NCBI RefSeq assembly: GCF_016545825.1
Contig: NC_052616.1
Coordinates: 1,116,001 to 1,180,000 of the forward strand
Reading direction: 5' to 3'
Length of the DNA stretch: 64,000 nucleotides
Origin: Eucalyptus grandis
Lineage: Eukaryota; Streptophyta; Magnoliopsida; Myrtales; Myrtaceae
Each line of letters begins with the position of its first letter. Within the stretch, counting starts at the first letter, position 1. Positions 1-12,500 of the stretch are shown in pieces. The notes beneath the pieces were generated by a model, which ran no database searches, was not told the origin of the DNA, and saw only the letters and a list, made by a program, of their open reading frames with translations. The position numbers were made by a program, and so were the translations under genes.

Positions 1-265
1 ATGATCATTGCTGCATGGAATGAATGCCACCCAGAGAAGATTTTGGTGCCCAAGAGACTAAAAGGCGAGGAGGAGATTCACCACGCATCAACATTCTACA
101 TCCAACAACATCGGATTTCTGCCATCCTGCGTCCGAGTCCTTGATGTGATTGAGAAGCCAACCCAACGAGCACAAATTGAGCATCTTAAGTGGAAAGTGG
201 AAATGATTGAAGCAGAAAATGAGAAGCTTCGTAAGGCGTTGAAATCCCGAAAGCATATAAAATGA
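1..265 (+). pseudogene. 5' leader ORF remnant of the Tat element, coiled-coil-like
   Basis: An open frame from position 1 runs to a stop at 142-144, and reading then continues in the next frame to a stop at 263-265. The second half is charged and heptad-like (for example the residues EMIEAENEKLRKALK), suggesting a coiled coil. It lies directly upstream of gag, so it is probably an extra ORF or gag-leader region of the retrotransposon. Its 5' end is outside the window. No function can be assigned. Confidence 0.4.
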
Positions 266-488
266 GACGTCTTGAATTTTGATTCCTAGTTCGATATTTA
301 GGGACTTTGATTTCTAGCTCATTTTTTTCAATTTTTAGATTCAATGTTTAGGGACTTTGGATTTTAATTCTTAGTTCAATGTTTAGGGAACTTGGTTCAA
401 ATTTCAAATAAAATCAGGCATTAGACCATTGTAATGGTCCATTTTTCCTATATTGTCATTGGTTCTTACATTACTTTTATCCAATTAG

Positions 489-1937
489 GTGATAACGGAT
501 CCTCCGCGTTCGCCCATCATTACACGATTGAGAGCAAAAATGGCCGACCAAGCCGAAATGCGAGATCGTATGTCTGTCGTGGAAGACCAACTCAAACAGT
601 TGCTCACCTCTATGCAACTTATGACAACTCAAATGCAATCTCTCCAAGCGAATCAGGCCCTTGCACCCGCTCTCCCTGAGATTGTAGTCCCAAAGCAGAC
701 GAACAAGGCTCAAATTGATGATGACGACAAGCCTGAACTGGAGGATGACCCACTGTTTGTCACTACCGAAAAGGTTAAGCCCGACAATGTCCCTAAGGCG
801 GAGCAAGATGAACGCTTCACCAAACTTGAAGAGAAACTGAAACAATTGCAAGAGTCGCAAAGTTCACTTCCATTTGACTTGTCAGTTTATGAGAAAGTCA
901 AGATGCCGAAAAAGTTTAAGATGCCGGAGTTCGAGAAATACGATGGTACTTCCTGCCCAAAGGCTCATTTGCAGATGTACCACGTACGCATGGCCCAGTA
1001 TGTCAAGAACGAGCCTCTCATGATCCAATCCTTTCATGCAAGTTTGACCGGGCCCGCTCTTAATTGGTATGTGATGAAGAATGTGAACCTCCTCGACACC
1101 TGGAACGAAGTGGCTGACGCGTTTCTCAAACAATACAAGTTCAACATGGACATAGCACCTTCCCGATAAGACCTAGAGCGGATGGAAAAGAAAAAGAGCG
1201 AGTCATTTAAAGAATATGCTGTAAGATGAAGGAACCTAGCGGCTCAAATCACTCCTGAACCTACCAACAAGGAGCTGATGAAGTTGTTTGTGAAGACCCT
1301 CTCATCTGAGTTTCGTAACCGAATGGCCAGTACGTATGTCGAAAGCTTCAATCAGCTTATTCCTGTAGGAGAACAAATTGAGATGGGAATAAGGGAATGA
1401 TGGTTTACTGAGCCATCTAGTAGAAGATTCACTGCCAAGAAGGAGAAGGAAACAGCAGTGGATGTGAATGTGGCTTATAGCCAAGAAAATGCCAAACGTG
1501 TCCCGGCCATTCAAATGAATCCAAGACAACCACAAACCACTGGCCGCCAATCATTTGCCCAAGCAAATAATAGAAGGCAATTTTCTCCTCTCCCTGGGTC
1601 TCCATCTCAAGTGCTGACGATCCTCCGAAAGAAAGGTTTGCTTACTAATGAACCAAAGCGTCCCAATCGCGAAAACATTCGCGGTTATGACCTGACAAAG
1701 AAGTGTGACTACCATAACGGTGAATTGGGGCATTCAACTGACGAATGTTTCACCCTCAAGCACAAGATCCAAAATCTCTTGGACACAAAAGCCTTCTCAT
1801 TTCAAACTGCTCAGCCAAATGTCCAGAAGAATCCGCTACCGGAGCATGAGGGTACAGTGAATGCTATCCTAGAACCTGAAGTTCGACGGATCAAGAACTC
1901 GAAGGTGCGTGTGGCGATGCCTACAATGGACTGGTGA
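489..1937 (+). pseudogene. gag (capsid/nucleocapsid) remnant
   Basis: One frame covers the whole region but is interrupted by stops at 1167-1169, 1227-1229 and 1398-1400, and by a further stop at 1935-1937. The N-terminal part is a charged coiled-coil segment. The middle matches the plant retrotransposon gag core, with a segment reading LNWYVMKNVN near 1063-1090. The C-terminal part has a knuckle-like pattern near 1700-1760, CDYHNGELGHSTDEC. Gag would package the element RNA in cytoplasmic particles. The three internal stops show that the copy is dead. The start chosen is the first ATG of the frame; the true start may lie upstream. Confidence 0.85.
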
Positions 1938-1964
1938 GAGCTGGATATTATTCAGATCAAGAAG

Positions 1965-3120
1965 ATGTTCCCCATCATTGATGAAAGAAAGAGTTGCCGA
2001 ATGGTGGATGATGGTATCATTGTGTATGCTGACCATAACCGCATAGTTTCCACTATTTCTCATATCATTATCGATTGGGAGGAAGAGCAGGCTGCTCTTG
2101 ATGGTAAAAGAGAAGAAGATCCGTCGCTCACGGATATGCCCCCACTTGAAGATGCATCGGATGAGGAGATTGTGATTGAGATGCCTCAGCCGTATGAGTA
2201 TGTCAATAATAAAGCAAAGGCCTTGGTCTTATGACCTAGATGTTGACCTCGTTACAAGGTTTGGTCGAACTTATGCTCAAAATAATGCTCAACCCGCAAA
2301 GCCATCCACCGATGAAGAGGCTAAGGAATTTCTGGCTGTGATTAAAGCAAGTGAGTATAATATCGTCGATTAGTTACGAAAGATGCCTGCTCAGATCTCT
2401 TTGCTCGAGCTCCTCCAAACCTCCTCTGTGCATCAAAAGTCACTGATGAAGGTGCTAAGTGAAATTCGTGTACCCGAAACAGTTGAGGCAGATAAGCTGG
2501 AAGATTTTGTGGGATCGGTCCTTCTCAAGGACATGATTGCTTTTTCTGATGAGGAATTCCCTCTTGAGGGTAGGGGGCATAACAAAGCACTCTACATATC
2601 GGTCAAGCATAAGGTTTCTTATGTGTCCCGAGTACTTATTGATAATGGGTCTGCCCTAAACATATGTCCATTGGCTACTCTTCACCGCCTTAAGGTAGAC
2701 CCGTCCAAGATACATGCTGCGAAGACTTCTGTGCGAGCTTTTGATGGCACAAAGAAGGAGGTGCTCGGAGAGATTCATCTTGATGTGCAAATAGGGCCGG
2801 TTGTTTTCAATGTCCCTTTTCAAGTAATAGATATCCCTACTGCGTTTAATTTTTTGTTGGGTCATCCCTGGATTCACACTTCTGGGGCGGTACCTTCAAG
2901 TCTGCATCAAGCTGTGAAGTTCGTGATCAAAGGGAAGCTAGTCACTGTCTATGGAGAGGAGGATCATCGGATTTACCATGAGACGGCTATCCCCTATGTG
3001 GAGCCAAATGTTGAATTCGAATCGAGTTATCACTCATTTGAATTGGTGTCCACCATACATCGTTCTCGAGATTCGTCACCATCCACTCCTGAAATTTCAA
3101 ATGCTGCCCTTATGATATGA
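1965..3120 (+). pseudogene. Retrotransposon aspartic protease region of pol
   Basis: Reading passes from the gag frame (to about 2234) into frame 1, crosses a stop at 2371-2373 and then stays open to 3120. The protease core reads VLIDNGSALNICP at about 2632-2670, the retropepsin D-x-G motif in its usual plant Tat context. It is followed by the FLLGHPWIH segment near 2850-2880 that forms the second half of the fold. The enzyme would cleave the Gag-Pol polyprotein. The core motif is intact, but the upstream frameshift and stop separate it from gag. Confidence 0.85.
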
Positions 3121-3123
3121 AGG

Positions 3124-3636
3124 GTGATGGTTGGGAATGACTTTGTTCTTAGCCATGGTCTTGGAAGAAGAGGTCAAGGTATTCAAAACCCCATTGAAGC
3201 CCCTCAGAGGTCCCGATCTGCTGGGTTAGGGTACCATGGAAGAGGTGGAGGAAGTTCTGGAAGACAAAGACAGGGAAGGCATAACTCGCCACCTGAGCAA
3301 GGGCGAGGGAGGCAAAATTTACCACCTCCAAATATTCATGAGACGTTCCCTGGTCCTCCAATTATGATGCAAGATGAAGCTGAAGTCATGGATACTCTAG
3401 GACAGCCAAGTGGGAAATTCAACTATATGGTGAAGTATTCGGCTCCTCCCAGCTTTTACTTTGATGCCTGCAATATAGTTCCAAGTGGATGGGATGGCAT
3501 GGATGATCCGACGCCTTCAAAGACGGAAAACTCTGATGACACCCTGGAAGGAATTTCAAGTTTGTTCAATGATTTCTCTATCGGAGCCATTGATGGAGAA
3601 CCTCTAGAGGAAACGGGCCACTGCCCACAAGAGTAA
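3124..3636 (+). pseudogene. Protease-RT linker with G-patch-like glycine-rich segment
   Basis: An open frame of about 170 codons follows the protease after a stop at 3118-3120. It begins with a glycine/arginine-rich stretch including HGLGRRGQGI and GLGYHGRGG, which resembles the G-patch-like motif some plant Ty3/gypsy proteins carry between protease and RT. The rest is acidic and low in recognisable features. From 3637 to 4056 the sequence is noncoding in this copy, with A-rich runs. G-patch identity is an inference from spacing of glycines only. Confidence 0.5.
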
Positions 3637-4285
3637 CTCATTTACTGCTTTCTCACATTCCCCTGCGCGGGAATTTTTATTGCTTTCTAGGAATTGTTTT
3701 CGATTTCTTCTTTTCTACTTTCTTCTTAGGACTTGAATTGCATTTTCCATTCAATAAATTGTAATTGATTGATGAATTTCAATGAAATTACAAGTTCTAT
3801 TTTGAGGGCATGATGAGGTACACCAAACCAGCCCGGTGATGATATCCAGCCGATAGAACAAAATCAAAAGGAGAACTCTGAGGCCTGGGTTTCATCATGC
3901 TTCCTCATGTCAAAATGTTTCGAAACATGCTTTCGCAAAAGAGTTTCAAAAAAATGTTCAAAAAAATTCACAAAAAAATAAAATATAATTAACCCTGTTT
4001 GTCTTTTTGATCCTTCTATTTCATGTTTCAGGGATGATCATATAGCATGCAAAGGTATGGAAATGGTCCGATCCAATGGAACGAGTGCTGATAATGATCC
4101 TGAAGAGTCGATCAAGGATTCCATCAAAGATTCCATTGAGGTGCAGCAAAGTTGGGAACAACATGAAAAAGCCAAGATTCTCACATCAGAGCAGACCGTC
4201 ACTATTAATTTAAGTAACACCGAAGAAGCCAATGAGGTGAAAATAGGGCGAATCTCCCCAAAGACGAGGCTAAGCGCCTAATTCA

Positions 4286-5035
4286 GCCATCAAGGAATAT
4301 AAGGACATCTTCGCATGGACCTACGCCGACATACCTGGGTTAGACCCGTCAATCGTGGGGTATTGTTTGCCTACTAACCCGGACGTGCCTCCTAAGAAGC
4401 AAAGGCTGCGAAGAACTAAGCCTGAGCTCTCGAAGAAGATAGAAGAAGAAGTGATGAAGCTTTTAAAAGTCGGATTTATTGAAGTCTCGCAATACCCTGA
4501 ATGGGTAGCAAACATCGTGCCGGTGATGAAGAAGGATGGTCGAGTTCGAGTTTGTGTCGATTATCGGGATTTGAACAAGGCTAGCCCAAAAGATGACTTC
4601 CCACTACCTCACATAGATGTCCTTGTTGATAGTACTGCCGGATTTGAACTATTCTCATTTATGGATGGTTTTTCTGGGTACAATCAAATAAGGATGAAGG
4701 AAGAAGATAAGGAGAAAACTGCATTTATCACCCCATGGGGGACCTTTCATTACAAGGTTATGCCCTTCGGGCTTAAGAACGCAGGGGCAACTTACCAGCG
4801 AGCCATGGTAGCCTTATTCCACGATATGATGCATCAAGAGATCGAGGTATATGTTGATGATATGATCGCAAAGACTCGACCTGGGAAAAGCCACATCGAA
4901 ACCTTGAAAAAGTTGTTCGATCGACTCCTTGAATTCAAGCTTCGTCTAAACCCCACTAAGTGCGTGTTTGGAGCAACATCCGGTAAATTACTTGGATTCA
5001 TTGTAAACAGAAAGGGATTGAGATCGACTGGCTAA
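4286..5035 (+). pseudogene. Reverse transcriptase domain of pol
   Basis: The frame is open across the RT palm and fingers. Visible motifs in order are VCVDYRDLNKASPKDDFPLPHID (about 4550-4615), FSGYNQIRM, the TPWGTFHYKVMPFGLKNAGATYQ block, and the catalytic YVDDM at 4850-4864. Both catalytic aspartates are present. The frame ends at 5033-5035, where the family sequence continues in another frame at about 5025, so a frameshift separates RT from RNase H. A further small open piece upstream (4057-4281) belongs to the same polyprotein in a different frame. The enzyme copies element RNA into cDNA. Confidence 0.93.
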
Positions 5036-5039
5036 AGCT

Positions 5040-5690
5040 AAAGGCATATGTGAGCTGCAACCTCCATCAACGGTGAAAGAAGTCCGAAGTCTTTTGGGCA
5101 GATTGAATTACATTGCTCGATTCATTTCCCAACTTTCTGAAACCGCCAAGCCATTCTTCAAGCTCTTAAAGAAGAATGCACGAGTCAACTGGGATGATGA
5201 GTGTCGAGAAGCGTTCGACAAGTTGAAACAGTACTTAATGAATCCACCAGTTCTTGTCCCCCCATCGCCAGGGCATCCTTTGATTCTCTACCTCACCATT
5301 CATAGTGAGTCATTGGGTGCGATGTTGGCACAAGGAAGTCCCGTCGACAAAAAAGAACGAGCCATTTATTACATGAGTAAAAAATTCACCATGTCAGAGC
5401 TGAAATATTCGATGTGGAAAAGACTTGTCTTTGCACTAGTGTGGGTGTTGCATAGATTGAGACAAGACACACCGCATTACCGACATTCCTTGTAACTGAG
5501 AATGATCCTATCAAGTACCTACTTAATCGGCCAGCTTTAGTGGGTAGGTTGGCTAAATGGCAAATTTTGATATCAGAATTTGATGTGCAATATATGCCAC
5601 GGAAGTCGGTTAAGGGTCGAGTGATCGCCAATTTATTGGCTAAGAATCCAGAAGCCTCAAATAATGATGATCGTTCCCTAGATGACCGTA
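5040..5690 (+). pseudogene. Ancestral RNase H / connection domain of pol, degenerate
   Basis: Two open pieces (5073-5495 in one frame, 5540-5773 in another) together show the RT thumb (SLLGRLNYIARFI), then the original RNase H fold of Ty3/gypsy (LTIHSESLGAMLAQ, KKERAIYYMSKKF, ELKYSMWKRLVFALVW). The usual catalytic acidic residues of this domain are poorly kept; the first position reads as threonine rather than aspartate. In the Tat lineage this domain is known to degenerate into a connector after a second RNase H was acquired. A frameshift occurs at about 5455-5495. Confidence 0.75.
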
Positions 5691-5699
5691 TCTTGATTG

Positions 5700-6258
5700 T
5701 AAATGAAGACTCATGGACAATGTTCTTTGATGGAGCCGTGAACTTGTCTCTGTTCCGCACCGGGGCGCTTTGATATCCCCTGCATGCGGACAACATCACC
5801 TAGTAGCTGCGAAGCTGATATTCCCATGCACTAACAACACAGCCGAGTACGAAGCTTGCATCCTCGGGCTTCAAGCTGCAATTGAGATGGGTGTAGCCAA
5901 ATTAAAAGTGTTCGGGGATTCTGTGTTAATCATACTGCAGACCGTAGGTGAATGGAAGACTAAGGATGCTAAATTGCTCCCATATCACAAGTACCTAGAA
6001 GATTTGATCAAGGAATTCGATGAAGTTTCATTCGAATACTTATCGAGGTCTCATAATCAATTTGCAGATGCACTCGCAACCTTATCATCTATGTTGCAAA
6101 TCACTGACGGATTAGAAGTCGAGCCATTGAAGATAGAGGTTCTGCCAAGGCCGGCTTATTGTATGGTAGTGACGGAAGAATCTGACAAAAAACCATGGTA
6201 TTACGATATCATGAACTACATCCAAAAACAAGGATTCCCGAGAAAAGTACTCCACTGA
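5700..6258 (+). pseudogene. Second, archaeal-like RNase H domain of pol
   Basis: This domain starts with MFFDGAVN near 5718, changes frame at about 5750-5770, and continues with NNTAEYEACILGLQAA, a VFGDS motif and SHNQFADALA near 6052-6075. These supply the D-E-D-D catalytic set expected of RNase H. A second RNase H after the connector is diagnostic of Tat elements. In a live element it removes the RNA strand during cDNA synthesis. Only the frameshift between the first and second motifs breaks it here. Confidence 0.8.
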
Positions 6259-6271
6259 TAGGAAGTACATT

Positions 6272-7435
6272 ATGAAGATGGCCTCAAAGTTCTTTGTCAG
6301 TGGTGAAAATTTATACAAGAGATCTTATGATTCAGTCTTGTTACGGTGTGTGGGTGCACCTGAAGCCACTCAAATTATGCAAGAAGTTCACGAAGGAGTG
6401 TGTGGCCCTCATATGAATGGGCACATGTTAGCCAAAAAGATCATGGTATTAGGCTATTATTGGCTCACACTAGAAGGTGATTGTATTCAGCATGTTCGAA
6501 GTTGTCATCGTTGCTAGGTTCATGGTGACAAAATAAATGTTCCTCCAACAGAGCTACACCAGTTTTCTGAGCCATGGCCCTTCTCAATGTGGGGGATTGA
6601 TGTGATCGGCCCGGTAAATCCTAAGGCTTCAAATGGACATCGTTTCATTTTGGTGGCAATAGATTATTTTTCCAAATGGATTGAAGCTATGTCATTTGCA
6701 AGTATCACTGCTCGCAATGTCACGAAGTTCATCAAACGTGACATAATTGCTCGCTATGGTGTCCCTGAAACGATTATCACTAACAACGGGACAAATTTGA
6801 ACAACAAGCTCGTTGATGAGTTGTTCAGCGAGTTCAAGCATTTGACTTCATCCCCTTATCGCCCTCAAATGAATGGGGCTGTTGAAGCAGCCAATAAGAA
6901 TATTAAGAAGATCTTGGCTAAGACAGCCGAGAAATATCGAGATTGGCATGACAGATTACCCTTCGCACTGATGGCGTATCGGACATCGATTCGTACTTCA
7001 ATCGGAGCAACTCCTTTTGCTCTGGTATACGGCATGGAGGCAGTTTTGCCTGTGGAAGTGGAGATTCCTTCCCTGAGAATATTATCCCAAGTGGAATTAT
7101 CTGAGGCAAAATGGTTGCAACAAAGACTTGAACAGTTAAACTTGATCGATGAGAAAAGATTGAAGGCTCTCTGCCATGGCCAAACATATCAACAGAGAGT
7201 AGCCAGATCTTTCAACCGAAAGGTGCGGCCGAGACATTTCAAGGTAAATGATATTGTTCTAAGGAAGTTGTTGCCAATTTTTCCAGATCCTAGGGGGAAG
7301 TTTGCTCCAAACTACAGTGGCCCATATGTGGTAAAGAAGGTACTTCATGGCGGTGCTTTGATCTTGGCAAAAATGGATGGTCGTGTGTTTTCCACTCCAG
7401 TTAATTCAGATGCTGTCAAGAAGTATTACCCATGA
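6272..7435 (+). pseudogene. Integrase of pol, catalytic aspartate lost
   Basis: The zinc-binding HHCC domain is at about 6388-6517 (HEGVCGPHMNGH followed by HVRSCHRC), after which a TAG stop at 6515-6517 interrupts the frame. The core starts with GIDVIGP (first D at 6599-6601). The second catalytic position, normally D in a DNG motif, reads N at 6782-6784. The glutamate is kept in AVEAANK at 6884-6886. A C-terminal GPY/F-type module (YSGPYVVKKV) lies near 7310-7345. The D-to-N change would abolish strand transfer even without the stop. Confidence 0.92.
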
Positions 7436-9520
7436 TAGAATTTGCCATGTCATGTTTTCAATTGCAAACATTTTATGATGAATAAATTGCCTCCTTGAAT
7501 TGCAAATTCAAACTTGTTGCAAATATTGCATGTTTTCCTTGATGAATTATATGAGATAAATTGAATGTGTCAAATGGGATACTTTGGAATGACGAAAGGC
7601 AAGCCTTATTCCATATACTGTTTCATACACTAATCCCTAGCGAGTTGTGTGGAAAAATTCCATGCCTACGAGAAAAAAGGTGATCTCGCAAAGGGTACGT
7701 CAACCAAAGTGATGAGAGGCAGTTCTTTCTGCTACCCGAAACACTCCAGGTATATCCATTGTTCAGTCCTTTGAGCCCACACACATGAAGAGCTTTTTAA
7801 AAATTATTCCTGTCAAGAATCATCCCATACTGGGACAAGATTTGAAATGAATGATAGGAATTTTCTTACTCACACTTGCATCAATCTTCGAGTGATGCTT
7901 TTACAGTGTGACTTGTACGATAATTTAAAATGCCTTCAGACGACGAAGAGCAATTCTTTCTCTATCCTATACACTTTATCCATTGCATAGGCCAATTGAG
8001 CCTATGAATTCATTTCACATTAAACCCAGTTGGTGATCATCCCCCACGCTGGGGCAAGGCAAGAAAAATCAAACCACTCAAGTAGCATGATTTACAATGC
8101 TGATAAAGATGAAGGCTGTGCAAGTAAAAAAAGAGTGTAAAAAGTGGGGCATGAAAAAACAGTGTGCCTGGTAAAAGCAAGGCCAATGCCCACATAAAAA
8201 AAATCAAACACTTGATGAATGAGTCGTATCCCCAACAAGGTGGTACCCAAAAAAAAAAAAACTCAAATGTTGAAATGATGCAATTAGTGGAGTTGTGAAG
8301 TGAAGAAAATCTTCGAGATGGAGAAGAAAATTACTAGAAATGTCAAGATGATCACCAACTTTGACCTCATAAACACTTTTTGAGCCAAATGATCATTTCG
8401 TTTCTCAACCCATGAACCTAACCTACGTTACGTCCCTTACAAAGTCTCTTCAGATTAGGGCACTTGAGTTAACGTAAAAGTTCATATGTTTGGAAGCATC
8501 GCTTGAATAAGTGCGAGTAAGATAATTTCTACTTCATTTATCATGTTTCTTGACTTGTAAATCCCAAGATGATTGTGAAATATCATTCATTTTTTTAATA
8601 GCCTCGACTCAAAGAGTTTCCTTTGCTAAGCCATTGATCAAGCCAGCGTTATGGTCCTTGTTAAAGACCTCTCAGATTGGTAAGTTCGCACCACTTGCGA
8701 GATTGCTTGAACCCTTGTTTGGCATGATGATGGAAAGGTAGAGTGATTGACAAAAATCTTGTATCAAAGGTCAGGATAAAACAACTCATTTTAATGAGGA
8801 TGAGTGAAAAGTCCTTTCAGACCAAGAGGTCTCCCATTTGGCACATCCATGACACTCATGTGTTCAGATTGGAACATTTTTTTTGTGAAAATCTTTCCAA
8901 TGGAAATTAAGTGATACATGCTTGATATAAATCATAGTGCATGAACCTCCCTTAAATTAATGCATGTTTGTGATCACAAATGCATATTGCTTCTCCTATG
9001 ACCATGTTTTGTGTAAGACATTTCCCCAGGAACAGAGATGTTACCAGGTAAGTATATCTCTATCTATACCTTAAATACTTGTCGTTGTACAGGTATTTTC
9101 CCTTTTGAGTACACTGACACTCGATGGAGTTGTCCCCAAAGATTTTTCCCTAGATTGCAACGCTGGGCGACCGAATAATGGTTTGGGTCCTAGCCAAGCA
9201 AAATCCCGTTTAGGCGACCGTAGAATGGTACGGGTCCTAGACAAAACCTATTTCCCTATTCAGGCGACCGTAGAATGGTACGGGTCCTAGACATGTAACA
9301 CCAACTACCTCGAACTACTCTACCCTCCTTGAAGGTAAGTTATTCCAGGTAGGTTCATTTGCATTAGCATTTCCATGCATCATATAAATTGCATTTTTAA
9401 AATGGGATTCGTTTTTTCAAAAAAAAAAAAAATCATTCAATGCATGTGCATAGTCAAAATATAAGTCTCAATTTGTCTTTGAAGGCAACCTCTTTGAGCT
9501 CACCTTCAAAGAGCGGCAGC
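7436..9520 (+). other. Noncoding spacer between integrase and 3' LTR, ending in polypurine tract
   Basis: There is no supported gene in these 2.1 kb. Small open frames such as 8550-8741 and 9105-9290 show no domain. A long noncoding stretch at this place is normal for Tat elements. The bases just before the LTR (about 9506-9520, CAAAGAGCGGCAGC) are purine-rich and are the likely polypurine tract that primes plus-strand synthesis. Confidence 0.6.
9166..9292 (+). repeat. Tandem repeat, 47-50 bp unit, about 3 copies
   Basis: The phrase GGCGACCG starts at 9166, 9213 and 9263, each followed by a version of TAGAATGGTACGGGTCCTAG. Copies 2 and 3 are nearly identical; copy 1 is diverged. It lies in the spacer of the Tat element, where such minisatellites are common. 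Confidence 0.85.
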
Positions 9521-12500
9521 TGTTGACACCTAGATTTTGACGGTCCGTTTAGTCATTTATCGCATTAAAAAATTAGGGTTTAATTTTATCAATATATATA
9601 TATATATATATATATTGATCGCATAGCATATAGATTTAGGTGCATTTTATTTTAATTTGCATTTTTATCTATTGGATCAGTGCGGATGGGTTCAAATTAG
9701 TTGGATTAAGCCCACAAAGCGAGCAGGTTGGCCCAAGCCCATGTTTTTTATTGATTGAAAATTATCTCATGGAAAATTGAGATTGATGCGATATTACGGC
9801 AGTTTTTGACGTTTAAAAAATCATATTGCAATATTATCTTTAGCCTTTTTGTGGTAAAATCGTTGGGAATATTAAGGAGGATAAGGAATAATCTAAAATA
9901 TTTTGTTGCGGATAGAGATCTCGAAAGATTTTAGAGTTGGATAATGGAGTTTTATCTTGAGTGAATTATCTGGAAAATCTTCACAAAAAATTTCAGATTA
10001 TCTTCAATCGCTGAGTCAGTATATAAAATCTTCAATGGTCGAGTGAGTCAGCTTGGAAGATTTTAACAGATGATTTTAGATTTTGGAACCTCTTTTTGGT
10101 TGAGCACATCTCGTTTTTTCGAAGGGTAATCCTCAGCGATTGGGTTGTTATGCAAATCTTCGTAGGTAGAACAAATTGGGTTTTCACTCTATAAATAGGG
10201 GGAGGGGACTAAAAAAACGAAAGAAAAAATTCAGGAAAGAGAGAGATAGAGAAAAAAGCTTCTACAGAAAGTACATGAAAAAGAGAGTGAAAGAGACGTG
10301 AGAGAGAGGGAGAAAGAGAGAGAGAGGGAGAAAGAGAAAAGACAAAAAGGAAAAGAAAAAAAAGGGGGTCTTCTTCTCCTTCTTCGTGCAGCGCCCCGCC
10401 GCCCCTGCGCAACGCTCGTCCGCGAGCCCCCGCGCCCAAAGCCGCCGCCGCGACACCGAAGCCACGACGACCCGAGCAACGCCCCACGCTCGTTCGCGGT
10501 CTGCCCATGGAGTGTCCAACGTCTCCGCCTCGCCGCGACACCACCGCTGTCCTGATCTGCCCGTTCGAGAGCCCCGACGACGGCAAATCTGAACCGATCG
10601 TTGCTACACCATTGAGCGGGCCCTGCACCGGCCCGTGCCTCCTCTGCTGCTCATGCTGTATCTCCCCCGTCAAGACCGACGTCCAGCAAGCACTACCGGT
10701 TCGACGCTACCCGCGGTTGCCGGACCTCCTCGGCCTCCGTCCCCGCGCCGCTCGATCCGACTGTCGCTGCTGCTGTCCGAAACCGGGCGGACTCGCGCTG
10801 TTCGTTTCCCCGACGTCCTGCCGACCTGCGCTGCTCGCCGCCCGAAGCCGAGCAAACCCGCGTTGCTCACGCCCGCGACGCCTCTCGGCAACGCCCTCTG
10901 CCGGAGACCCAAACGCCGGTAGCTTAGATCGCGACGCCCTATTCCGTCGGTTGTCCTTGCTACTCGGGTGCTGCCCCTTTTCTGCCGGTGTGCACTCACC
11001 GGAGTCCCCCTTGCCGGACAGACCATTTGCTGCCCCCCGAAGATCCACGAGCAAGCCGGGCTTTAGGAAAAAAAAAAAAAACAAAAGGAAGAAAAAGGAA
11101 AAGAAATTAGGTAGTTTTATTTTTCTTTTTTCTATTTATTTTATTTATTTCTTTTAAGTTTTGGAGTGATCTTTATTTTATGGATTTTGTAGGCATTATC
11201 CACAGGATATTCCCTAGAATTATTGTAATTACTAATTTGATCCGTAAGATCTCGGATCATTTTTTTTATTATAATAATTTCTGGGATTTGTCGATAGTAT
11301 TTTAAGTGTTGAATCAATATAACTATTAATTTGATCCGTAAGAATTCGGATAAGATTTTTAGTTATTTTGAACTCTTTGTTGTGATAATTAGGGTTAGGA
11401 TAATCGTTAATTTGACTGTGACACAACATGTTATTTTTTCGATTATTTTGATCCTTTATTTGATTGCATATCTTGATTGTTTAGATTTAATGTTTAGTTG
11501 ATAATTGCTTGTTTTTGAAAACCACTAAAAAAATCTAAAAAATATTTGAATTAGGATTCAATTTGTTTTTTTTGAAATATTCCTTATTATGTTGTATATC
11601 TAGAATATAGATTTTATTCCGAATTTAGAAAAATATAAGAAAAACAACAAAAAAATGCATTCATTTAGGTTGTTAGTTTTATCATTATTTGAATTGCATA
11701 TGAAATTTTAATTTCGAAATTAATATAAAAATAAAAAAATCATCATCCATATATCATGTTGAATTAAGGTATTCTTTGCACGTCATTGCATGTTAGGATT
11801 GCAGGTTTATCAATTATAGGTAGATAATCTCTCCTAGATAAATTGCATGTTTTGTTAAGAAAATAAAAATGTCCATGTCATATGGAATTAAGTCCATAAA
11901 ATGCACGTCATTTTAGTGATTATTGTTAGGTTTATTTCTAATTAGAAATTGCATGTCATTAAATTAGGTCATTTAGATTGCATTTAATTATTGCATTTCT
12001 TCATGTCATATAGTTTAGGTCATGCTGCTATGTCATATTAGATTATTAACATGCATTGCATAAGTCATGATTTTCATTAAATAAAGTGAAAACAAAAAAT
12101 TGAAATTGCGTGTTAATTAGAAATCATATCTAGGGCTGCTGATGTGATTTCTGATTTAACAATGCAGATGCTTTCATTGCTCCTAGGTATGTTTTGCAAT
12201 ATTAAATTGCTTTTTTGAGTGTTAAGTTGGTGATATGCGCACACGTATGATCACCTCACATGTTAGGAAGTTAGATTAAAATCAATTCAATTGCCAAACA
12301 TTTTTTTTAAATGAAATAAAAAGGTACCGAAAGGGCACTAGGATAGTCTGGTGTAACCAAGTCCCCGAACTCATAAATCTCTGGTTCGTAGGAGTAAAGT
12401 AAATCTCCCGTTACTTTATTTGGGTTTCTAATCAACCCACCAAAAATAGATTAGTGGCGACTCCTAGTTAAAATTCAATTGCATGTTAACAATTTAAACC

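Noticed and set aside
10209..11157. Several overlapping long frames on both strands in the Tat LTR
   Set aside because: They lie in a GC-rich leader after the TATA box, overlap in many frames, and are low complexity (arginine, proline and serine-rich). No domain is seen.
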